Position numbers and translations under genes: made by a program. From Hysterangium stoloniferum (Eukaryota > Basidiomycota > Agaricomycetes > Hysterangiales > Hysterangiaceae), in NCBI GenBank assembly GCA_015178975.1, contig WHVD01000043.1, forward strand, positions 558,001 to 622,000: a stretch of DNA of 64,000 nucleotides, read 5' to 3'. The notes below the pieces were generated by a model. It did not search any database. It worked only from the letters and a program-made list of their open reading frames with translations, and was not told the DNA's origin. This document shows, one piece after another, positions 23,360-32,965 of the stretch; position 1 is the first letter of the stretch; each line of letters starts with the position of its first letter.

Positions 23360-24000
23360 TAAAGTAGATTAAAAGTCTACATATATTCTTTAACTAATAC
23401 AAATATTCGTAATATGGTATTTTGAAAGAATGGTGTCAAATGGAATAGAATTGGCGAAATGCTTTTGATGATGTCACCAATGATGAGCTCAAACAGAACA
23501 TGAGCGCCAAGTGCTGGAGTGTTGCCAAATGTATAGAGTGTTTGTGGATGTGTTGTGGGGGCAGCTGTCATGTCTGAAAATAGCTCTTAGTGATTACATA
23601 GGAGTAGGCAGAAAACCGTAGGCAGAAAACCTAGAGAAAATATCTATTAGCATTCATGTTTGTTGATTGGCTTAGGTGCGTATACCAACTGAAGGTCACA
23701 AAGACTGCGTGCGAACTTGATTATACTCAATTAAGGAGTACAGTTGGCTAATGTGCGATATAGTCGAAGGAGCTGGATGGAAAATGTGTGGGATGGATGA
23801 AGAGGTGCATTGCCTATGTAGCTGTGTCGCATCTTTGTGAACATTATACCATGATTAGGATCGATAAGGAATATTCTGAACTGCGCTGCTGAGAATATAT
23901 TAAAACCTAGATAATAATGAAAGAGTAGCAGATGATGTACAGAAAACATCATGCACCATTATTGGTGCATGCTGCAATGTGACGTATTCTGTTGGAGGTC
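23360..24000 (-). pseudogene. Inverted, rearranged fragment of a related KDZ element
   Basis: On the minus strand, 23990-23640 matches the transposase region 18670-19030 (LFHYYLGFNIF, HSYIGNAPLHPSHTFSIQLL), and then 23580-23377 matches the TIR leader 17905-18060 (MTAAPTTHPQTLYTFGNTPA). The order is reversed against the intact element, and divergence is greater than between the TIRs. So it is an older rearranged piece and not a copy of this element. Confidence 0.75.
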
Positions 24001-24001
24001 C

Positions 24002-24690
24002 TCAAAGGAGGAGGGAGAGGGAAGGAAAGTGTAAGATGCACCAACTGGAGGAAAGAGACAAGAGGACGATCAGAAAAGCACAAAGAGAAAGGACAGGGTA
24101 CACGCACTCGCTGGAGGAAAGAGAGCAGAGTCCGATTAGAAAAGGACCATGAGGAGAGGGTAGACACACTCGCTGGAAGGAGAGAGGAGGCCGATCAGAG
24201 GGGGAGAAAGAGAGGAAAGGATACACGCACAGCCTGGAGAAAAGAAAGAGGTGGCCAATCAAAGGAGGAGGGAGAGGGAAGGAAAGTGTAGACACACCAA
24301 CTGGAGGAAAGAGACAAGAGGACGATCAGAAAAGCACAAAGAGAAAGGACAGGGTACACGCACTCGCTGGAGGAAAGAGAGCGGAGTCCGATTAGAAAAG
24401 GACCATGAGAGAAGGAGAGGGTAGACACACTCGCTGGAAGGAGAAAGGAGGCCGATCAGAGGGGGGAAAGAGAGGAAAGGATACACGCACAGCCTGGAGG
24501 AAAGGAGTGAGGCGATGAGAGGATGATGAAGAAAGGACGGAGTAGACAGACCAACTGGAGGAAAGGGAGAGGAGATCAATGAGAAGAGGACGAAGAGAGA
24601 TGGAATAGATACATGCACAGTCTGGAGGAAAGAGAGGAGGTCGATCAGAAGAGGAGGAAGAAAGAAGGAAAGGTAGACGGACCAACTGGA
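24002..24690 (+). repeat. Purine-rich higher-order tandem array
   Basis: Units of about 52 bp carry 'ctggaggaaagaga' and 'cgatcagaaaag' variants. Five units form a 257-bp block that starts at 24002 and again at 24259 with the same opening text; looser units continue to about 24690. The long minus-strand frames here (for example LSFPLPPP) are by-products of the repeat. It occupies the space between the accessory gene and the right TIR. Confidence 0.9.
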
Positions 24691-24693
24691 GGG

Positions 24694-25084
24694 AGACCAT
24701 AGAACCCTACCTTCCGAGAGATATGCAATCGTGATTTAGCCATAGAAATCTATATAGCACAAAAGAAAGGGTTAGACAAAGAAGAGTTGGTGAAGTGATT
24801 TTGACAATGTCGCCGACGATGAGCTCGAACAGAACGCGCGCGCTAAGTGCTGGAGTGTTGCCGAAAGTACAGGGTGTTTGTGGACGTGTTGTGGGGGCAG
24901 CTGTCATGTCTTTGTGAGTCCATAGGAATACGCGAGGGAAAAAATTTTTTTTTTATTCAAGACAGAATTATAAAACGGTATTATTTCCGGGAGAGGGAGA
25001 CAACGGCTATCCCATCTAACTATAAGGCGAGCAGCGCTAGTGTTCTGCGCCTAACTAGATATGGGTGCGTGGGTACTACAGGTG
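24694..25084 (-). repeat. KDZ right TIR (about 391 bp)
   Basis: Reverse complement of 17719-18120, ending GGGTACTACAGGTG. The first codons of the transposase (MAKSRLH as ATGGCTAAATCACG) are present, pointing inward. Confidence 0.9.
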
Positions 25085-25092
25085 CAATATCC
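25085..25092. repeat. 8-bp target site duplication, right
   Basis: CAATATCC, identical to 17711-17718. Confidence 0.9.
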
Positions 25093-25195
25093 GGACACTC
25101 CATAAAACTTTCGTCGCTCTTCCCCGAATTTGAGGCGGGTATGTAGGTCTACGACTCAGACATGAGTGTTGAACACATCGACGATGAGGTATCCC

Positions 25196-25903
25196 TTACC
25201 TCGCTAAATCAATAATGTCTTGAATTAGTCTTCCCAATCTTGGCAGGGTGAGACGCTTGTGTAGAATCTTGCTAAAGGCACCGTTGTCTTGAGACAATTG
25301 ACTCATTATTTGCCCGTATATTGTCAGCTTTGCCATCAGTGAAGCTTTCTTTGCACTGTGGAGGACTTTCATCCCAACCCTTTCTAAGCCGACTCCACAG
25401 TAATACCCGGGGCTAATTCCAATACTTGAAGATGTCACAAGACTCCGTGAGATCATTCCCCATTCATCGGCATGACAATGATACGAGCTGAGGTTGGATG
25501 TCGTATTGGTGGATATCTGAACAACAGTGGGTGGGTCATGGTAGGTCGGTTCCCCTTGACACTGAAATATGCTGCATATGACACAGATCACCCAGAAATA
25601 GCATTTTACTTTACTCACCAACTCGCCAACCCAGACCTCTATATGGCTTGCAGATAGTTGTATGTGCTGCTCGTCATCAGGGGTCCGATAACATAAATCA
25701 TGGCCGGGTTCGTTGCAAACCCATCGTTCTCGGAGCTTCTCCCTGAATATCTCTCTCATCCCCGTCTTAATGATCTGGTCCCGTTGCTCTGAACTCAATA
25801 CACCTGGGGAAACCAAGGGGGGTGGCTCCTCAACGCCTTCAAGGTGGGTCTGAACCGTTGCCTCATCGTGATTCCCCAAAGCTGTCTCGTTGAAAGCAGA
25901 CAT
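25196..25903 (-). pseudogene. R1 gene, b1-b2 half, separated from c exons by KDZ
   Basis: Minus strand: b1 25903-25619 and b2 25561-25200, intact (MSAFNETALGNHDEATV; CNEPGHDLC; CQGEPTYHDPPTVVQ; to IIDLAR). The stop overlaps the intron 2 donor GTAAGG. The c half is at 17710-16801, 7.4 kb away. It was probably whole up to the KDZ insertion or the loss of its c3 end. Confidence 0.8.
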
Positions 25904-25965
25904 TTGTACGTAGCAGTCGTACTTACACTAGAAGGGGTGCCGGGTTTTTATGGCGCAGCCAGTCG
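25904..25965 (-). promoter_or_regulatory. Probable core promoter of R1 gene
   Basis: 'cataaaaacc' on the minus strand (25953-25944), about 40 bp before the ATG at 25903. Confidence 0.45.
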
Positions 25966-26229
25966 GAGTGTTCTATTGACATGTGGCTTTGCTTACACAG
26001 CATTCACAGCATGTCATCCCTGCCTTCGGAAGCGAAATCCCCTCACCTTCTTTGAACTATCTAGGAACCAGTGGACTTGGTTACCTTGCTACTTTCTTAC
26101 GCCTTCCGCTGAAGGCTCACACCGCATCTAATAATAGTTTTGACAATTCTCACCTCATAATATAGTATTCAAGGCGTTGTTGAGCGTCAGGGATGAAAGC
26201 AAAATGGCTTTTCTGATATTCGAGAAGTG
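25966..26229 (-). repeat. R1 upstream spacer
   Basis: Same as 8.23-8.53 kb in reverse. Small plus-strand frames (25844-26131 and 25983-26165) recur with the DNA at 8.4 and 37.8 kb in other phases of editing. Not supported as genes. Confidence 0.45.
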
Positions 26230-26779
26230 GCATTGCCATGAATAATACAAATGGAGTCCAGACCTATGCTCACCTGCTGCGGCTTTCAAGTTGGCATAGC
26301 GTCAACCTGGAACTTTTTCTGGAAGGACTGCGTGCTGCTTGTTTATTTTTATCAACCTTTCAATCAGGAGAAACCCAGCGCAAGTGATAGTCTAGTCGGG
26401 TTAATGGTAAGCAACGTGATTTCTTCCTTCACCCTTGCCATATCAATCGGCTTGAATTTTGTGCAACGTCTGAGCAAGACAAAGAGTGATGTAAGACCAA
26501 AGTTCTCATTGTAGATTTTATTGAGGTACATAAGGGTCTGACTTGGAAATACTTTGATTTTTGCGTGTCCGTCAGAATTTGGATTGACAAATTGTACATA
26601 TAACCGCGTATCACGTCATACGTACACACAGCAAGCTGTATTATTACCTGGATGGCCGAATGGAATTGATGCTTTGCTCAGGGAATCATAGATAGCCTCC
26701 CAAGTATTGAGCACACGTAGACCCTTAATTGCAACACATCTACCAGCTCAATGTGGTTCGCTCATTGGGTTCATTTTAA
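26230..26779 (-). pseudogene. R1 module A, copy 3
   Basis: Minus strand. The conserved phase reads NKIYNENFGLTSLFVLLRRC, FKPIDMARVKEE and TRLSLALGFS. Upstream come LSKASIPFGHPG and a possible donor GTAATA. It ends at a lone c3 exon in the opposite direction. Confidence 0.5.
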
Positions 26780-27070
26780 GGTACGTTCACATTGTTTTAC
26801 CTGATAGCACCATCTTACATCCACTTATGAAACTGTCGTACAGGTCTGATTCTGATGGAAGCGAGTCCAAATTACCCTCTCTTGCATTCTGCCGAGATAA
26901 TAATGGTGGTTACTCCGGCGCTGATAGCTGGATCTTCCGAGCCAGAAGCTGCGTAGTGCGCAGCCTCGATACCATCGCCATGCTCGTGTCTCTTCTTCCA
27001 TATTGTGACATATGCGAGGCTCGAGCAATGACCAATCCATCAGTAAGTCCATCGAAGTTCATATAAACAA
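26780..27070 (+). pseudogene. Lone R1 exon c3-like fragment
   Basis: Intron 4 (GTACGTTCACATTG...CGTACAG, 26781-26842) and then a c3-like frame. In the unspliced phase it reads SDGSESKLPSLAFCRDNNGG and GADSWIFRARS. A short internal deletion follows. Confidence 0.55.
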
Positions 27071-27440
27071 ACTGTGCCTATAATTCAGAATCAGTCATAA
27101 TTAAGTACAACTAGTCATATTATTGTCTATCCTGTTCGCACCAAAGCTCACACTTTTCATCAATTGTTGTGGCCATTCGATTCGACGATGGCAAGGTAGA
27201 TTAAGGATTGTGAAGCACTGTGAGTCCTTGCCAATGTTGAAATTGACATCTGGCGGTGTCTCCTTGGCTGGCACCATTCCGGCGACCAACTCACCAAAAT
27301 TGTGTTTGATGAAACGGTCTGGAAGCCTCATAGTTATCTTCTAGTCGTTGTATTCCAGAAAGCGGAGACGTAATTCGAATCGTCGACGCACCAACACACC
27401 AGTGAAAGGTGTGGCGACTACGCATAGGAAGGAACAGGTG
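27071..27440 (-). pseudogene. R1 module E, best-kept copy
   Basis: Frame 27331-27101 reads MRLPDRFIKHNFGELVAGMV, KETPPDVNFNIGKDSQCFTI and NLPCHRRIEWPQQLMKSVSF. The divergent copy at 47477-47094 joins this segment directly to a c3-like segment, so E may be an exon of an R1-related gene. Confidence 0.5.
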
Positions 27441-27650
27441 GCGACAACTAACGTGCAAGAGGCCCACGGATCTCGTCGATGCACTCTTTAGTATTAGATT
27501 GAACCAAGTGGCTGTTTCGCGAATACTCGAAATGAAATCAGTCGAACGTCACAATTGGCGGAATGTACCCCAGTAAGCATAAATGCAAGGAGTAAAGAAA
27601 ATGTCGGGATAGTGAGTAAAATAATTCGTGGTGTGTAACATGACGCTAAC
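27441..27650 (-). repeat. R1 module H
   Basis: Spacer shared with 3.93-4.14 kb. No gene. Confidence 0.45.
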
Positions 27651-28620
27651 AACTGAAACATTGAAAGATAATAAAATTAATCAACTGTAATGCAATTCCA
27701 CTCAGAACCTTGATCACCATGCATATTTCGACATCCTCATGGGAGGTACCAGAAACGATCTCTTGCACGCCCGAAATCTGGCATTTAGCACTATGTGTAC
27801 CAATGTTTATGTCCTGGAATGCCAACTGGACGCACAAAGGGGAAACTTTGAGATTGTTTGAGACGAATATATACACTCATTTCATTTTTTATGGAGAGAC
27901 CTGGTTGTCACATTAAAACCTATTTCACAAACTCAGCCAAGTGTTGGGTCCACAAAAGTTAAAACATCTGGGAAGCTCACCGATCCTCTATCACCTGCAA
28001 AATCAAGTCAAGGAGAATTTCTGATGTCAAGTTCTGGACGCTAAGCGATTGCCAGAATTCCACGAAGAATTGCATCGAGCACGGGACTTCAAAAGCTTGG
28101 TTTTCTGACAAATAAGGATGGTCAGGCACTCGACCGCAGTCTGATGAGTGCATTATTGACCATGGGAAGCAATTGTGGAACTCTCTGCATGCTGAGAAAG
28201 AACACCGAGACAGTTGGGGGGGTCGGAATGCATTTGCGAGTGAGTATTTCAGCCAAAATATGTGCACCAAATCTCGCGAATTTCGGTGGTGCGAGGGCGA
28301 TTGGAAGGTTCAGGCATTTGCGATGGTGCAGTATCCAGACTGGGTTGGTCGGAAATCAAGTAAAATTATCATATGTAGTCCCCCCTCCCTGCGCCGTTAT
28401 CATTGACCTCACCAGTGACGAGCCTTCTAGTTCATCCAATCCTAGTTCTTCATCATTGTTACCTCCATCTATAGACGGACATTGCAAGCTTTCGATTGCA
28501 ACTAGCAACTCCATTGTCCCACGAAAGATATATTACCAAGGACACTTCTCAAGAACGGTAGCTGCCTTCTCTATCGAGACGTTTCGGAATTTAATGCATT
28601 CCTCATTACTCCTTTAAAAT
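27651..28620 (+). pseudogene. Module F gene remnant, copy 2
   Basis: Plus strand: KQLWNSLHAEK, SWGGRNAFASEYFSQNMC and FRWCEGDWKVQAFAMVQYPD near 28160-28350, and then CAVIIDLTSDEPSSSSNPSS near 28390-28450 in another frame. An upstream part encodes SDVKFW and NCIEHGTSKAWFSDK. The SUMO-interaction-like motif is the only interpretable part. Interrupted in at least two places. Confidence 0.55.
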
Positions 28621-29205
28621 AGAAATTACCTAGTCCTGTCTGTACGAACCGAATGAGGTCACTCGACGACCTTACAGTCGTCGTGGGTATTCTTCAGCTC
28701 TTAGTTGAGAGGTGATTCCGCCTGAGGTGACCACGAGCTACTTTTTTCTTATCCAAGGTGAAAGCTCGCAACATATGACGAAGTGTCGGTATCTTTATCA
28801 TGGTGTTGTGCATTGGTTTGGCCCGGCTTCTTGTTCTCCCAAACAAATGACACGAGAATAACGGTGGGACCGCTTTCTTTGAGACGTCCCAGTGGAATTC
28901 TATTGAAATTCTTCTGCATAAATATGCGATGTGATTTCAGCGACGAGTGGTGCTCGGAATATATTCAACACCAGTCTAGAGAACCTCGCAGCGACCATTC
29001 CAAGTGACTATCTTCGCTTTTACATTTTGTCAAATTATGTAGTTTCATACAACTCTCGAGTCCGCGCTCTCTTTGAAAGGCATGTCATTTATATATGGGA
29101 GGCCATTCTACCCACGAGTGGTGCCCCCAACTGTATTCAATGCATGTATGGGATCAAAGCGTGCAACATGCAGAGCTCGCCGCAATGATGAAATGTGATT
29201 GTATA
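28621..29205 (+). repeat. R1 modules H and D
   Basis: Parallel to 5100-5696. The D block text 'tatattcaacaccagtctagagaacctcgcagcga' lies near 28960. No gene. Confidence 0.5.
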
Positions 29206-29875
29206 GGTTCAGACCTACCTTGAAGACGTTGAGGAGCTACCACCCTTAGTTTCCCCAGGTGTGTTGAGTTCAGAGCAACGGGACCAGATCATTAAGACGG
29301 GGATGTGAGAGATATTCCGGGAGAAGCTCCGAGAACGATGGGGTTGTAACGAACCCGGCCATGATTTGGGTTATCAGGCTCCCGATGATGAGCAGCACAT
29401 ACAGCTATCTGCAAACCATATAGAGGTCTGGGTTGACGAGTTGGTGAGTAAAGTATAATGCTATTTCCTTGTGATCTGTGTCACATGCGGTACATTTCAG
29501 TGTCAAGGAGAAACGACCTACCATGACCCACCCACTGTCTTTCAGATATCCACCAATACGACATCCAACCTCAGCCTGTATCATAGCCATAACGAGGACT
29601 GGGGAATGATCTCACAGAGTCTTGTGACATCTTCAAGTATTGAAATTGGCCCCGGGTATTACTGTGGAGTCGGTTTAAAAAAGGTTGGGATGAAAGTCCT
29701 CCACAGTGTGAAGAAAGCTTCGCTGATCGCAAAGCTGACATTATACGGGAAAATAATGAGTCGGTTGTCCCAGCACAACGGTGCCTTTAGCAAGATTCTA
29801 CAGAAGCGTCTGACCCTGCCAAGATTGGGAAGACTAATTCAAGATAGTGTTGATTTAGCGGGTATCCACGAATGT
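29206..29875 (+). pseudogene. R1 gene fragment (b1-b2)
   Basis: The sequence enters R1 in mid b1 (QTYLEDVEELPPLVSPGVL) and runs through b2 to QDSVDLAG. b1 has a stop TGA at 'gggatgtgagag', where others have ATGAGA. Intron 1 holds an in-frame TAA. It is followed by a second, partial b1-c1 copy. Confidence 0.65.
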
Positions 29876-30785
29876 CTACGTTCAACAAGACGACTCTGGG
29901 GAGTCACGATTTCGCAACGGCTGAATGCTACCTTTAAGGCGTTGAGTAACTACCACCCTTAGCTTCCTCAGTTGTATTGAGCTCAATGAGGCGTGGATGA
30001 GGAAAAGATTCTGGTTGAAGCTCAGGGAGCGATGGAGCTGTATATATCGTGGAAGCTATCTGCCACGTGCATCCACAATCTGTATAAGGGCTGGCGGGGA
30101 TCAGAGGTTCTCATTACAACCATGCGTCGCGAGATCACATCACACCAACCCAGAACAGACAATCTCACCGACAACCACTTTACTTGTCTAAAGATCCTAT
30201 ACGGCTTCTCATGTGTTGTATCAAAGATCCATGATTTCGAGAGATTTCTGAAGCTGTATTGAAGGTTTTAGTGGACGACATAAATATGCATGTAGCGTCA
30301 TTGCCACGTCATATTGATTTGAGGACATCACATTCCCTGGTTTGGAGTATGTCCTGCTTGAAAACCTTCTTCGACGACATCACGCTTCTCGCTGATCACA
30401 TAAACGAGCTGAATGTGGTTTTATCGCTCATTGGGCCCATCGTGCCGTACGTTCACATTATTTTACCTCCAGCACCGTCTTACATCCGCCTATGAAACAT
30501 TCCTACCAGTCTGACTCTGACCCACACGAATCCAAGTTGGGATCTCCTGGATTCTGGTGAGCGCATAATCGCTTTGACTCTGAAACTGAAAGCTGGATAT
30601 TCCCACCCCGAATCCGCGTGTACCACAGTGCGCTGCCTCGATACCATCGCCATTCTCCTTTTCTCTTTCCACATTGTGGCATAATGCGCAGCTCGACAAA
30701 TGACGAATATATTAGTTACCACCTTGAGCGTTTGTGTTTCACTTCCTTTGTTTCGCCATGGCACCTCCACTCGTGTTGGTCTAAT
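29876..30785 (+). pseudogene. R1 gene relic (b1 start fused to c1-c3)
   Basis: It starts MSTFNKTTLGSHDFATA near 29890, breaks after about 130 bp and continues in c1 (VEAICHVH-like), c2 (LVDDINMHVASLPRHIDLRT, TLLADHINELNVVLSLIGPI) and c3 (to about 30780). Shifts and stops are present throughout. Confidence 0.6.
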
Positions 30786-31243
30786 TAGGCGCCCATATGA
30801 GTGTTGGGGAAACACGGCTGCCCTGACAAAGGTCTTGCACCATTGATTGGACACACTTCCTAGTCCTTTCTCTTCGATAATGCCGACACAAATCAACCAA
30901 CCCAAGAGGACCCCAATTGGGTCGCCTTTTATTCAACCCATTTTGTAGTCGGGGTTCCAGATGTTATAAAGATATATGACTTGAGCCGATGTAAGAACGC
31001 ATATAGTCACTTTGTATTGTCCCCGCGAGTTCTTCAACCGTCCCCATACGTGTTTTAAATACATTTGAAGGCGCTAGTCATTCCTGGACCAACCTCCGAA
31101 TGAAGATATTATTGAAGTCTGAGAAAGCCCGTCTCCATTTCGATGCATATGCCGTTCAGGCTCATGCTACCTTCACTCCAGTGTTCAATAGACTCGATCC
31201 ATGATCTTATAACCGACGACCTTCACACCGTGTGAGGAACTGT
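30786..31243 (+). repeat. R1 module D, truncated by the Helitron
   Basis: Follows c3 as in other copies. It stops in mid block at 'ggacgaatt' near 31243, where R1 copies continue 'atttaaacc'. Confidence 0.55.
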
Positions 31244-31924
31244 TGGACGAATTCTCCACTGCTTTTTGAGTCTTCTCTGTGATTACAAGTCGAGTATTGA
31301 AGGTGATTCCTGTCCCTGTAATTAATCTTACCTTTTTTTGCTCAAATATTGTTCTTACAGTGAAATTGACCCTCTATTCTGGGCCGTTTTACCTTGATTG
31401 CTGTTTCTATTGTTACTGGAAGATATAACATATCTCCAGGTTTGTATTGGTACCTTCCCTCATGCTATTAAAAATATTTATGCATTATTTTTCGCATTTT
31501 TAGGCTATTTTAGACCCATTTGTCTGCATTTCCTTTCTGCCACTCTCTACTGTGTTTGTGACCACTCCCTATAAGTATAAGTGGAGTATTGAAAGTAAGT
31601 CCTTTCCCTGTAATTTTCTTTGGCTTATTTTAGTCTAATTCACTACAACTTTCTGCCCCTCCTCTCTTCCCCCTCTCTTGCAGGGTTTCTCTCTCTGCTG
31701 CTACTGCTGTGATTGCTATATTAGTATGGATTGAACACCTGAGCGTAATTGGGAGGAGGAGTGAAGGCAGCATAGGGCACAATTGCAAATGACATCTCCA
31801 TCTGATCGTCATCGGCGTTTAGCTGTGAATTCTAATATACCACCTCCTCTTCAACCATTCCGAGATCTCCATCTTCCTGTTGGTAGAGGTCAATCTGATA
31901 ATCCATTTTTGGTTGCTCAGTGCT

Positions 31925-32065
31925 CAGCCAGGTGGCTCTACTGCAAGTGGCTCTGCTGCAAGTGGCTCTGCTACAAGTGGCTCTGCTGCAGGTGGCTCTG
32001 CTGCAGGTGGCTCTACTGCAGGTGGCTCTGCTATAGTTGGCTCTTATGCAGTGGCTCTTTTGCGT
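31925..32065 (+). repeat. 15-bp coding tandem repeat
   Basis: About eight units of the type 'ggctctgctgcaagt', encoding GSA(A/T)(S/G), within the Helitron reading frame. Confidence 0.9.
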
Positions 32066-32439
32066 AGGCAGTATGAAGATTTGCCACCATTACAACCTCT
32101 TAGGCAGGGTCGTGGACGGAGAAATCCAGCTGCTCAATTGCAGCGACCAATTTTGCAGTTAGCACCACATATCCAGCAGGGTCATCAACCAGCAAATGCA
32201 CCTGTTCAGCCACAGGCACCAGGTCATTTACGAGGCAATGTAGCTGCTCAACTTCAGCAACCACTTTATATACAACAGGGTGCACCTGCAGATGAAGCTG
32301 TCCAGCCTGCAGTTGGCTGTGCTGGAGTAGCTACTCTGTATGCTCAGTATGCTGCTTTACCACCATTAGACCAACCTGCTCAACTGCAGCCACAAATTTT
32401 ACAGTCAGCACCACATCCACAGCATGGTGATCAACCAGG

Positions 32440-32965
32440 AAATGTAGCTGCACCACTACACTATCACCATCCACAGCAGCAACAACCACCTATTTTCCAG
32501 TGGGAACCACCACAGCATTACCATCCACAGCAACAACAACCACCTATTTTGCAGTGGCAACCACCACAGCATTACCATCCACCTGGACATCCAGCTCCAC
32601 AACAACAACAACAACCTATATTGCAGTGGGCACCACCACAGCTTCACCATCAACCTGGAAATCCAGCTCCACAACAGCAACAACAGCTACAGTTAGTACT
32701 ACCTCCTGCCATTCCACAACTCCAGGCACAGGTACCTATTTTGCAGTTACCACCACCACAGCATTATCATCCAGCTGGAAATCCAGCTCCACAACAAAAA
32801 CAAGCACCTATTTTGCAGTGGGCACCACCACAGCTTCACCATCTACCTGAAAATCCAGCTCCACAACAGCAACAGCAACTACAGTTAGCCCCACTTCCAG
32901 TTATTCCCCCACCTCCAGCTATTCTCCCACCTCCAGCCATTTTACAGCCTGCAGCTATGCCTCCA
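32440..32965 (+). repeat. Pro/Gln-rich coding repeat in Helitron ORF
   Basis: Imperfect units of about 60-75 bp encode PAPQQQQQ, PILQWAPPQ and HYHPPG. Likely disordered and prone to slippage. Confidence 0.85.

Larger units (their letters stand above)
17719..25084 (+). mobile_element. KDZ (Kyakuja-Dileera-Zisupton) DNA transposon, 7,366 bp
   Basis: Bounded by long TIRs starting CACCTGTAGTACCC and ending GGGTACTACAGGTG, with the 8-bp duplication CAATATCC on both sides. Inside lie a multi-exon KDZ transposase gene (18070-21442), an accessory gene (21823-23218), an inverted fragment of a related element (23360-24000) and a satellite-like array (24002-24690). It is inserted in an R1 gene at the intron 2/exon c1 border. 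It looks near complete; the one clear defect I see is a stop in the transposase. Confidence 0.93.

Noticed and set aside
23992-24700. Several 70-120 aa frames in the purine-rich array
   Set aside because: Low-complexity Ser/Leu/Pro or Arg/Glu/Lys frames repeated with the array. By-products of tandem repetition.
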